DNA of 64,000 bases, taken from contig NC_089494.1 of assembly GCF_036850765.1 (NCBI RefSeq), forward strand, positions 53,337,809 through 53,401,808, written 5' to 3'. Origin of the DNA: Saccopteryx bilineata (lineage: Eukaryota > Chordata > Mammalia > Chiroptera > Emballonuridae). This document shows positions 54,991 to 64,000 of the stretch, in pieces. The position numbers were made by a program, and so were the translations under genes. Every line of letters begins with the position of its first letter. Position 1 is the stretch's first letter. Below the pieces are notes generated by a model. The model searched no databases. It was not told the origin of the DNA and saw only the letters and a list, made by a program, of their open reading frames with translations.

Positions 54991-56136
54991 ATGTATAAAA
55001 AGCAATTTTCTAAGAACTGAGTTCATGCTACAGATAACGAGGTTTCAATCCGCAATTGTACCAGAGGCAAAGCAATTAATAAGTTATTAATAGAGGTCAT
55101 GATGGAAACATAATTTTAACAAAATGAAGTAGATATCCAAGTGCATTAATATTGAAACTGAATATATGGTATATACAGAAACAGCACAAATTAGCTACTA
55201 GATTACAGATTCTAAATGTTTTAGTATTAATTTTTGAGTTTACAACTTTTAATTAGATTAATAGTTGAAATTAGGCAAATTATTTCTTTGTAGCAGGGTA
55301 TGTGTATACTCCCTTCCCCTGTGTTATTAACATGAGGTAGGGCCAATTATTTAACAAAATGATATCTAGACCTTTCATCAATATTAAAATTTAAAAATTC
55401 TTTATCAGGATTTAAATTAAGTATTTTCTGACCAGATGACCTGTACCTTCAGGCCAGAGGAAAAAGCAATACTCAGCTCTTGCCGTCTTCTTTTTTTTTT
55501 TTTTTTCTTACATAAATGAGGACTAAACTATTTGCAGTCAGATCTGACTTTACATACCTTTACCTCAGATTTTGCTTCAAAAAATGTTCTGGAAAAACAC
55601 ATAGGGTTTTAATCAATTCTTAACTAGCTGCCAAATAAAGGAAAAGTGCTTCTATGTAGAACAAGTAAATTTTTTCAGCAGTCTTGGGTGAACACTTGAT
55701 ATTTTTCTTGGTTTCACAGTTAGAGTCACAGTTAGAAGCTCACATGCCATTTATTCTCTGAGTGATCGAGATTATCATTTGAAGTCTGAGTTGATTTTCC
55801 CATTTTGAAAACAAGGCTGTACTATGACTACTGTAAAAGTATGTCAAAACACATGCATGCATACATTTTTATATGCATAGATAATTTCTGGAAGGATATA
55901 GAAGAAACAGTTAGAATCTTTTCTGCCAGGTAGAAGGAATAGGGACTTTCTAATTGCCAAGGATGGAAAATAGACTTACTCTTTATACTATACCTGTTAC
56001 ACCTTTAGTAATTTGTACCATTATGTGTATTACCCTTTAAAAAGTAAATTACTTAATGAGAAAAACAAAACACCATAAAATATGAAATAAAATTTCCAAC
56101 AGAGATCCTGACTTGATATCCAATAAATACTGTTGT
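54991..56136. other. Unassigned AT-rich stretch
   Basis: About 1.1 kb with no recognised feature. A T run lies at 55491-55506. Confidence 0.4.
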
Positions 56137-56152
56137 CTACCTTCTCTATTTT

Positions 56153-56485
56153 TTCTTAACTGAGAGGAGAGATAGTGAGACAGACTCCTCCATGTGCCTT
56201 GACCAGGTTTCACCTGGAAATCCCATCTTAGGCCAATATATGAGTACTGAGCTATTTTTAGTACTTGAGGCTAATGCCCTGGGACCAATCACGCCATCCC
56301 CAGCTCCTCGGACCATGCTCGAATCAAATGAGCCACTGGCTGTGGGAGGTAATGAGGGTGAGAAGAGGGAGAGGGATTGAGAGAGAAACAGATGGTCACT
56401 TCTCCTGTGTGCCCTGAGCAGGAATTGAACTCAAGATGTCCAAATGCCAGGCTGACTCTCTACCCACTGAACCACTGACCAGAGC
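56153..56485 (-). mobile_element. SINE-A, old copy
   Basis: The head at the right is 'ggctctggtcagtggttcagtgg' on the minus strand. 'cacaggagaagtgaccatctg', the purine tract 'gggtgagaagagggagaggg', body and T-rich left end follow. A 16-bp duplication with one mismatch, ctaccttctctatttt (56137-56152) and ctaccttctatatttt (56486-56501), confirms the limits. Confidence 0.92.
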
Positions 56486-56501
56486 CTACCTTCTATATTT
56501 T

Positions 56502-56879
56502 ATCTTCTAAATACTCTCTATGATCTGGTATCCACAGGAAAATATATCCACTCTTTTATGAAAATTTTAATTCTATTGTAGTTTATCTCAATCCATTGTT
56601 GTGCTTTATTAGAGAAAGTTTTAAATTTTACTTTTTAAATTACCTTTGACCAGAGAGTAAGTTCAAATTGATGATTAATTTGAAAAAGTTTATTTTTGTT
56701 TTGTTTTTACTTCTTGTATATAGGGCTAATATATTTTACAAAGTTAAATCTTTTAGATTATTAACAATTAAATGGTTAAATGGAGAATTTTGACATTTTT
56801 AGAAAATCCAAGCTTTGGTGACTTAGCTTGTTATCCTTTTGTGTAAGACACATACATCTCAATAACCTAGTGATAGCTC
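56502..56879. other. Unassigned AT-rich sequence
   Basis: Nothing recognised. Confidence 0.4.
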
Positions 56880-57830
56880 ACTCATTTCTCTAAGAAATAT
56901 TTATATCGTCTGCTGTGGGTGTGCCAGACACGTTAAACAAGACAGACATATCCTTCTTCTTGTAGGGGATGCATTGCAGGAGACACATAACAAATAGTAA
57001 ACATGATGAATAAGTAAATTATTTGGAATGTTAGAAGGTGGAGTATGCCATGAAAATTAGACAAAAAAGATCACTATAAGAAGAAATGAGCGCTAGGATG
57101 GTGCTGACTTAAATATGGTGGTCAGAGTAGCCTCGTTGAGAAGACATGAAGTGGATGAGAGATTAAAACCACGCAGGTGTCTAGGGAAGAACATTCCAAA
57201 CAGAGGTAATGACCACTTCAGACTCTAACCAGAAGCATGCCTGTGTGCTCAGGAAATAACAAGGGAGTGGCTGTAGGAGGTGTGGGCAAGAGGAGGTGTG
57301 GTAGGGGAGGAGACCTCATGGAGGGTTTGGGAGACTATTCAAGAGGTCAACTTTTACTCTGGGTGAGATAGAGACGGTTTGGGGCAGAGGAATGACATGA
57401 CCTGGCTCCTTTTCTTTAAAAAGATCGTTCTGGCTGTTCTGTTCAGCACAGGTTACAGGAAGGCAAGAGCCAAAGCAAGAGAGTGAATTTATCAGTGTAA
57501 TAATTTCACAGGCGAGAAATTGTGTTCAGAGTGGTAGCATTGGGTTTGACATGGGATGTGAGTGAAAGACAAAGCCAAGGATAACTTGATGTTGTGTGGG
57601 TAGAGCATCTGGAACAATTCCATCTCCACTAACTGAGATAGGGCAGCCGAGAGCATCAAAAATGGAGAGGAAATCCTGGTAGTTCATTTTTCATCATATT
57701 GTGAGTGAGATGCCTATTGAATATCTAAGTGAATATGGCGATGTGGCAGACAGGTCCAGGTTAAAGATACAAATGTGTAACCATCAGTCTAAATAAAAAT
57801 TTTGATAGTGGTCACTTATATTCAATCGAG
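56880..57830 (-). mobile_element. L2 LINE, long antisense fragment
   Basis: The best-preserved L2 here. It starts at the 3' end, 'tcatttctctaagaaatatttatatcgtctgctgtgggtgtgccagacacg ... aacaagacagacatatcc', then 'aagaacattccaaacagaggtaatgacc'. Next come 'cttttactctgggtgagatagagacggtttggggcagaggaatgacatgacctgg', 'aaaaagatcgttctggctgttctg' and, further into ORF2, 'aaggataacttgatgttgtg ... ccactaactgagatagg ... gtgagatgcctattgaatatctaagtg'. Successive L2 3'-UTR and ORF2 blocks are in inverse order. It is dead, with no intact frame. Confidence 0.82.
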
Positions 57831-58121
57831 GAAACAAGCTCAGGGATCTAACTACTAGTACAGGATACCCTGGTTGACCTTGAGACCAGAGAATAGAGAA
57901 TGCAGACCCGGTAGAAAGCCAAGGGAAAAGGCAGAGATCATTGAGTTGAGATGTGGAGCACATATTTTTCTCTGTGGTCACTTCAGAATGAGGTGGCCAT
58001 TTCTATAATCCTGTATTTAGGACAAGCTCGATTTTTTTCTCCAAGGTTTCTGTTAGTGAAGACAAGTAACCTGCACTTTAAACCTGAACTCTGGATAAAA
58101 TATTTCCTGAGATCTTTGAAA

Positions 58122-58124
<3 letters not shown>
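57831..58124. other. Unassigned sequence
   Basis: Possibly more decayed L2 at its left. Otherwise nothing recognised. Confidence 0.35.
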
Positions 58125-58164
<40 letters not shown>

Positions 58165-58186
58165 AGTAAGAGAGAGAGAAAGAGAC
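58125..58186. repeat. (TG)n microsatellite with adjoining GA tract
   Basis: About 19 TG units (58125-58163), then 'agtaagagagagagaaagagacag'. A pure, long dinucleotide run is likely to be length-polymorphic. The Val/Cys-repeat and His/Thr-repeat frames over it are artefacts. Confidence 0.95.
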
Positions 58187-61100
58187 AGAAGACATGAGAA
58201 AAACAAGAAAAGAACCCCATCCTCACCCTCTAAGGACACTACTACTTTAAGATGCAAGCGATTTTCTGTCTTGCAAAGGTGGAAACCTTTGGTGCCAAAT
58301 ATGTCTTTGTCCAGAGAAAAACACAAAGTGATGACATCACTGTAAAGCAGAGGCCACGGCTGAGAGTGGAGGTGTTGAAGAAACTGAGGCAACAATGAAC
58401 CGAATATGCTGAGTCATTGTATTTACACTGGTGTGATTTTGAGGCTGCTTCTACTGCTATAAACCACGTTTCCTTTAAAGGATAAAGAAGCTAGTTGTAA
58501 ATTATTAATTTGTTTTATTTATTTTATTTTATTTTATATTTTTTTGGTCTTTAGTTGATTTAATATTAAAACATGAACTCAATTGTGTTGTGGAACTTAT
58601 ATGGGAAAGTTTGTTGTCCACATTTTGGCCGTTGAGGTCACTGTTTGAGAGGAGCAGGCACCCAGGTAAGTATCTGTGGCCCAGAACAACAGCAGGTGAG
58701 CAGCCATGGGTAGCCTGAAGAAAGCGGTGAAACAATGCTCATTCAGAACTTGGAAGATAACGTATTTACTGTTTGGGCGTCCAGATACACTTAAGGATGG
58801 AGAAAACACCCAAAGGAGGCTGGAGGTAACCACAGCTCCTTACATAGAGGCTGAAACTAGTAAAATTTTGGCATACATATGAATATGATTTCATTCATAT
58901 GTTCAGTGTGGTAAACTCTGGAGACAATTAAATTATATGTAATTAAGTTATAATTGCTAGAAAGATTTGCAGTCTTTGCTAAGAGTAGTAAAAGTAAGCA
59001 TGAGATGCATTTATATATACCAACCTTATTTTTTAAAGCATTGTCCTTTTTATTTTTGTAAAATATATATGAAGGCTTCTTCATATACATATTTTTGTAG
59101 CATGATTCAAGGTATAAGTAAAATTTTCCATTAAATTTTAATAATGGCATCAAAAACATTAAATGACTACTTACTATGCCTTATCTGTTATAATTCAGGG
59201 GAAGTATTAAATATAGTCTGTAAATTCTTGACAAAGATGACATTTAATATTTTAATTTCTAAAAATGAGAAATCATAAATGGTAATATACTAATTCTCTC
59301 ACTCTGATACCCAGTTTAATTATGATGATTTTCGTAAGCATATTACAAAAGCACTTTGAGAGTCTGAAGGTGTAGATCTGTGTAAAACGGGAGCCTTGTC
59401 ATTTAGACTGCAAAGATTTTTAAGAGTAATAATTTTTAAAGGTTAGGACAACATTAATGACAATTTCTCTAGCGTTTCATCTCAGAATTAGCATGTTTCA
59501 CTACAGTTTCTGTAATCATAAAATTCAAAGGATCTCTTAGTTAGGTCTGCTGCCTATAGCATTATACTGAACAAAACTCTTAGCAGAAAATTGCTGAGGG
59601 TGGTCATATTACGTACTGGGACCTCAGCCATAGTTGACCTGGGATTTTAACTTTTGTTTTTCTACCCATGTTGTTCAACTTCTTAACTATCTTTTTTATA
59701 TTAAGAAATGCTTCTGAATTAAGAGTTGTATTTTATGAGAATGTGCCCCCATTTTTGAATTCCAACCAGTCCTAAATCTTGATCATATATGTATCTTACT
59801 ATATCTATGTTGATTTTAAGAAGGTTTTAAAATTTTCTTCACGATCAGTATTAATCCGAATCACCCAGTCTTTCATGATAGAAAACAAAGTGATGAACAA
59901 GAGTTAATATCATATATTCACAGTTATGTCTCTATTCACTGCTATAATAAAGAGGAAGTTTTTAAAGCTATAGAGAACCTTTAAAGCTATAGAGAACCTA
60001 TTCTTTTTGGTAATGTTTATATTTAGTTACAGCAAAATGTTAGGTCCAGCAAATTCTCCTGTCCTGCTCTCACTTCTGTTCTCCACACTCCTTCACCAGC
60101 CGTTTGCCATTTACTCAACATACAATCCTTCACTCAAAAATAAACTATATTTAATATGCAGTGCATTTTAAAGTTCAGTCCTTGAGACTTAAGTTTCATT
60201 TGATAAAATCAAAATATACTGCAAGCCATTATTTAAAGATAAACAAAATATCATGAATGTTGTGTTTATTGGCTGCATGATAGTTCAACACCACTTTGAG
60301 TACCCAAGGAGAAAACCGAGTTGCTTTTCATCATTAGGTTGCATTTGATACAAGGCTGAGAATTAAGAGTGACAGGAATCATGATTTAAATAAATTGTTT
60401 ATGTCAGTCAAGATTTCAAGTTGACCAGGGAATATATAAGTAAGTATTAACTTTAATTCATTCCAAATAGGCAGAAGTTAGAGCTGCTTCTTTAATGTGA
60501 AATACCCGCCAAAATGCCAAGACAAAACAACCTTGAGCTGTGACTGCCTGAGTTAACTGTGTTCTGGGAGGGTGACATTGTAAATAAGCATTTTGGGCCT
60601 ATTTGTTTCTAAAACAATGTGTCAATCTCATAACTTAATTAAAATAAATAAATATAGTTGCATATACTTTTTATCTATAATTTGTCTATGAATATACAGA
60701 AATATGTACATATGATATATACTAAATAAGAGTCTAAAGAATGGGAACATCTCATTTTTCTAGAGTGCTTAACTCCTTTACCCAACACACGGGAATCTCT
60801 AGTTATAAGTGCTAAGAAGTCTATTGATCTTATAGTAATGCAAGAGTGTTTCATTCAAAGTTATGTCATATAATACAGTTCCATTTCAATGATAATTACT
60901 CATACATTTTACACAGAAAACTCAGTAGAAACTCACCTAATGTTTAAGTGATCATTTTCTTCTGAATCTTTGACAAATGTTTCTAATTTGGCTACTCAGT
61001 AAGAGAAGTAAAATGTTCTCAGTCAAATCATGAAAGCTTATTTAAACGTTATAAAATGTACATTAAATACTAAATTTCCAGCCATAAACTTGAGCAAATT

Positions 61101-61572
61101 CTGCTAATATATAGCAGACAACTAAAGTAAAAACTGTACCAAATTTGGGATTTCTTCAGAGAAAGTGTCTCATATAAATATAATAACAAACTAGATTAAG
61201 AATAACTTTCTTCTTATTTATTGTTCAGTCATTGAAGTTACCAATTTTTTTCATAAGTAAGGGCATAGGCTATATCTCGATAATGGCTAAGGTAAAACTG
61301 CACCTCGCACTTGTACATTTAAATATCTGACTAGGACAGAGTGGAGTTTCTAGAGCTGCTGAATCTCCAAGGAAGGGAACTAGAGGATAGACTGTAGAAT
61401 CCCTGTATGAGTGCACCATATGAGGGCACATATTTGATTAGAAATGGGGACATCTGCAAAGATGTTATTTAAATACTGACATATGCAAGAGAATAACTTA
61501 TATCTTCCATAGTTAGAATTTACATATAAATATATGTATATATTAGGATTATCTGAGTCCTATATACCCTAG
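58187..61572. other. Long unassigned AT-rich stretch
   Basis: About 3.4 kb, the longest block where I recognise no interspersed repeat. It holds a (TTTTA)n-like patch (58511-58540) and the small perfect tandem repeat at 59961-59998. Frames at 58529-58833 and 58857-59159 have no domain. Unique sequence or very old repeats. Confidence 0.45.
59961..59998 (+). repeat. Perfect 19-bp tandem duplication
   Basis: tttaaagctatagagaacc occurs twice head-to-tail (59961-59979, 59980-59998) without mismatch, suggesting a recent slippage or repair duplication in otherwise unique sequence. Confidence 0.97.
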
Positions 61573-61965
61573 TCCTGGTTGGTTGGCTCAGTAGTAGAGC
61601 ATTGGCCCAGCATGTGGATGTCCTGGGTCAAATTTCTGGTCAGGGCACACAGGAGGAGTGACCATCTGCTTCTTCACTCTTCCTCCTCTCCCTTCTCTTT
61701 ATCTATCTCTCTCTATCTATCTCTCTCTTCCTTCTCCCATAGCCATGGCTCTGTTGGAGCAAGTTGGACCTGGGCACTGAGGATGGCTCTATGGCCTCAC
61801 CTCAGGCATTAAAATAGCTCAGTTGCTGAGCAATGGAGCAGTGACCCCAGATGGACAGAGCATCACCCCCTAGTGGGCTTGACGGGTGGATCCTGGTTGG
61901 GTGTATGCGGGAGTCTGTCTCTCTGCCTCCCTACTTTTCACTTAAGAAAAAGGTTTTAAAAAATT
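61573..61965 (+). mobile_element. SINE-A, old full-length copy (sense)
   Basis: The only sense-oriented SINE-A in the window. Head 'ctggttggttggctcagtagtagagc' (A-box good), decayed B-box 'gggtcaaatttctgg', 'gcacacaggaggagtgacc', the pyrimidine tract with (tatc) repeats, 'agccatggctctgttggagc', the block 'tcaccccctagtggg' (61864-61878), 'ggtggatcctggttgggtg', 'gcgggagtctgtctctctgcc' and an A-rich tail. Confidence 0.93.
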
Positions 61966-62275
61966 TAAATTTTTGTTTAAATTTTAAAGATATTATTTAT
62001 TAAAATAACATAGATTTCAAGTGTACAATTCTATCATACATCATCTGCATATTGCATTGTGTATTTACCACTCAAATGAAAACCTCCTTTTGTCAACATA
62101 TAGTTGACCTCCTTTACCCTTTACTACCACCCCATAAACCTCTTCCCTCTGGTAATCTCCATCCTATTGTCTGTGTCTATGAGTTTCTGTTGTTTTTCTG
62201 TTTGTTCATTTTTTGCTTTAAGTATTATATCCCATATATGAGTACAATCATACAGCTCTTGACTTTTTTAGTTAG
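61966..62275 (-). mobile_element. L1 3' UTR fragment, antisense
   Basis: Plus strand: 'catagatttcaagtgtacaattctatcata', 'ctcctttaccctttactaccaccccataaacctcttccctctggtaatctccatcctattgtctgtgtctatgagtttctgtt', and 'attatatcccatatatgag'. This is the usual antisense L1 3' UTR order (ttcaggtgtacaacat ... cccaccccc...ctctggtaaccacc ... gtatctatgagtttg ... ttccacatataagtgag). Confidence 0.85.
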
Positions 62276-62471
62276 AAATTTAGAAAAATAGCCTCTACAT
62301 ACACACATGGTCCAGTAATGACTTTGTTAATAGGGTTCAGTAGATGAGGGATCAGAAAACTTGAGTTCTTGGATCAGATTAGCTACTTCTTGGCCTTATA
62401 ATTCTCTCCTTAATTAAATGGAGAGAATTAATTTACCCCTTCTCTCTATAGATTATAAGAATTGAGTAACA

Positions 62472-62840
62472 GCCAGACCAAGCAGTGGCACAGTAGATAG
62501 AGCATTGGCCTGGGACACTGCAGACCCAGGTTCGAAATCTTGAGGTCACCAACTTGAGCACAGGCTCACCAGCTTGAGTTCAGCCAGCTTAAGCATGTGG
62601 TCATAGACATGACCCCATGGTCACTGGCTTGAAGCGCAAGGTCACTGGCTTGAGCAAGGGGTCACTGGCTTGGCTGGAAACTCCTCACCCTGGTCAAGGC
62701 ACCTATGAAAAAGCAATCAAAGAATAACTTAGTTGATGCTTCTATGAGATGATGCTTCCCATCTCTCTTCTTTCTTGTCTGTCTGTCCTCGTCTATCCAT
62801 CTCTCTTTCTCTGTTTCTCTTGCTCCCTTAAAAAAAAATG
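62472..62840 (+). mobile_element. SINE-B, long form
   Basis: Head 'gccagaccaagcagtggcac', B-box 'aggttcgaaatc', many 'ggtcactggcttgagc' units, 'aaaaagcaatcaaagaataac', duplicated 'gatgcttctatgagatgatgcttccc', and a pyrimidine tract ending in A9. The 13-bp duplication gaattgagtaaca (62459-62471) / gaattgagaaaca (62841-62853) has one mismatch. Confidence 0.95.
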
Positions 62841-63047
62841 GAATTGAGAAACAAATGTAATGGTGTATGTATATATAAAAGGACTTTTAGGTTGTAAAGT
62901 ACTATTAAAAACTTGTTTTATTGTTAATGAATAGCAAGTGCTTACAATCTCAGCACCACATTAAGCAATGCCAGAGGATGAGAGACAAATACAAGACACA
63001 GTAACTGACCTAAAAATGTTATACTTTGGAAGATTCTAAAAGGAAAA

Positions 63048-63155
63048 CTCCCCATTTTGCAAATGAGGATTCTGAGAACTACAAAGATCTATTTGACTTT
63101 TCCATGGTTCCTCAACTCGTAAACCTTACATAACCAGCTTTATGACTCTAAGGTA
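63048..63155 (-). repeat. MIR relic
   Basis: 'actccccattttgcaaatgaggattctgagaactacaaagatctatttgacttttccatggttcctcaactcgtaa' follows the antisense MIR core 'tccccattttacagatgaggaaactgaggc...agtgacttgcccaaggtcacacagctagtaa'. Confidence 0.75.
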
Positions 63156-63164
63156 ATTTTTTAA

Positions 63165-63343
63165 AAAATATTTAAATTATTTTTATTTATTTGTTTGTTT
63201 AGAGAGGAGAGACAGAGAGTGGGGGGTAGGAGCAGGAAGTATTAACTCCCATATGTGTCTTGACCAGGCAAACCCAGGGTTTCGAACTGGTCACCTCAGC
63301 ATACCAGATTGATGCTTTATCCACTGCTCCACCACAGGTTGGG
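63165..63343 (-). mobile_element. SINE-B, short form
   Basis: Right-end head 'gcccaacctgtggtggagca', 'ggttcgaaaccctgggtttgcctgg' (on the minus strand), 'acacatatgggagttaat', GA tract and T-rich left end. Flanking repeats not resolved. Confidence 0.93.
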
Positions 63344-63345
63344 CC

Positions 63346-64000
63346 AAGACAATCTTACCTCATTGCATTGGTTAGTAAGGACAGGAAGGTACTCTATCAA
63401 TAACATCTCATTTCTTCTGTGGCATTTTAGATATTCATGTTAAAATTGAACATATGTGTTAACCTAATATATGTAAATATATAATGAAATGCTTATTTAG
63501 AATTTGAATTGAATTACATCAAATTGGAGTATGGATTCATTACATAATATATGTGTTTATATTTCAAAAAATTAATAACCTGTATGCTAGCTGCTATGGG
63601 ATGAGATTGCTCTTATTGAAAGGGAGTTATATATTGGAGACTTGTGAATTTTTTATTGTAATTGCAATCATTTAAGAATGGTATTTTAGTGTGTCACAGA
63701 GAGAAAGTTCCTTTTAAAAAATTTATTTTTAAAGATTATTTTTCCTGTATTTCTTACAAAAAAGTTTGTAGAACATAAAAATGTTTATGTCCTTTTTCTT
63801 TAAATTTTACTTTCTGCCATGTGTTTTTTCTGCTTCAAGGAAATATATAATCTTTATGTTATTCCAAAAGATTGCTAAAGTAGAAGTGAAAATTCTATAC
63901 AAATGTAACCCACTTGACATGTGAAAATATTCATCATCATGAAATTATTTTCAATACCCAGATTTTAGTTAATTTTCCCATTTTAACATTAGGACTACAG
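63346..64000. other. Unassigned AT-rich sequence to the window end
   Basis: Nothing recognised. The window ends without a feature boundary. Confidence 0.4.

Noticed and set aside
58078..58395. His/Thr-repeat or Val/Cys-repeat proteins
   Set aside because: Translation of the (TG)n repeat in two frames and strands.
62560..62680. Regular repeats of about 20-30 bp resembling a CRISPR-like or minisatellite array
   Set aside because: These 'ggtcactggcttgagc' units are the normal internal repeats of long-form SINE-B and recur in the copies at 24197, 34455 and 52547. A mammalian genome has no CRISPR arrays.

Overview
The window looks like gene-poor nuclear DNA of a placental mammal, very probably a bat. 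It carries many copies of two tRNA-derived SINE families. SINE-A is about 380 bp with a tRNA head and a long body containing CCACCAGGGGGCGA-type blocks. SINE-B is about 170-370 bp with a head reading 'gtggtggcgcagtggata'. As I recall them, these families occur in some bat lineages such as horseshoe bats or sheath-tailed bats; I cannot say which. Young non-autonomous hAT transposons, a HAL1-type 'half-L1' and lineage-type L1 tails fit a bat genome. I see no protein-coding exon, CpG island or intact functional RNA gene. All long open frames I examined fall in SINEs, L1/HAL1 remnants, simple repeats or unassigned sequence, so the window is intergenic or deep intronic.

Layout: 1-8.5 kb holds MIR and SINE relics, a (TA)n block, a hAT element with a perfect 8-bp target duplication and an old MER5-like hAT. 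8.5-19 kb has three L1 segments (one with an inverted 5' part typical of twin priming), four SINEs and a 46-bp tandem duplication. 19-25 kb is mostly unassigned, then two short L1 tails and a SINE split by a roughly 670-bp LTR-like insertion. 25-29.8 kb contains four SINEs, a second copy of the hAT element in inverted orientation, and a 43-bp insertion carrying the 5' half of a tRNA-Ile(UAU) between perfect 14-bp direct repeats. 31-38.5 kb is a mosaic of L2, MIR, a TA-flanked DNA transposon, two SINEs and a 502-bp LTR. 38.5-47 kb holds five SINE loci, one of them a chimera, and another LTR. 47.6-51.2 kb is an old L1 interrupted by an antisense HAL1, which in turn carries a hAT element. 51.5-64 kb has further SINEs, L2, one L1 tail and long unassigned stretches.

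There is no pathway here. What the sequence records is the activity of L1-type reverse transcription on different RNAs: its own RNA, HAL1, SINEs, a tRNA half and a two-template chimera. Target-site duplications make this readable at many loci. Family names come from recognising consensus features by eye; no database search was run. Edges without a stated duplication are approximate.
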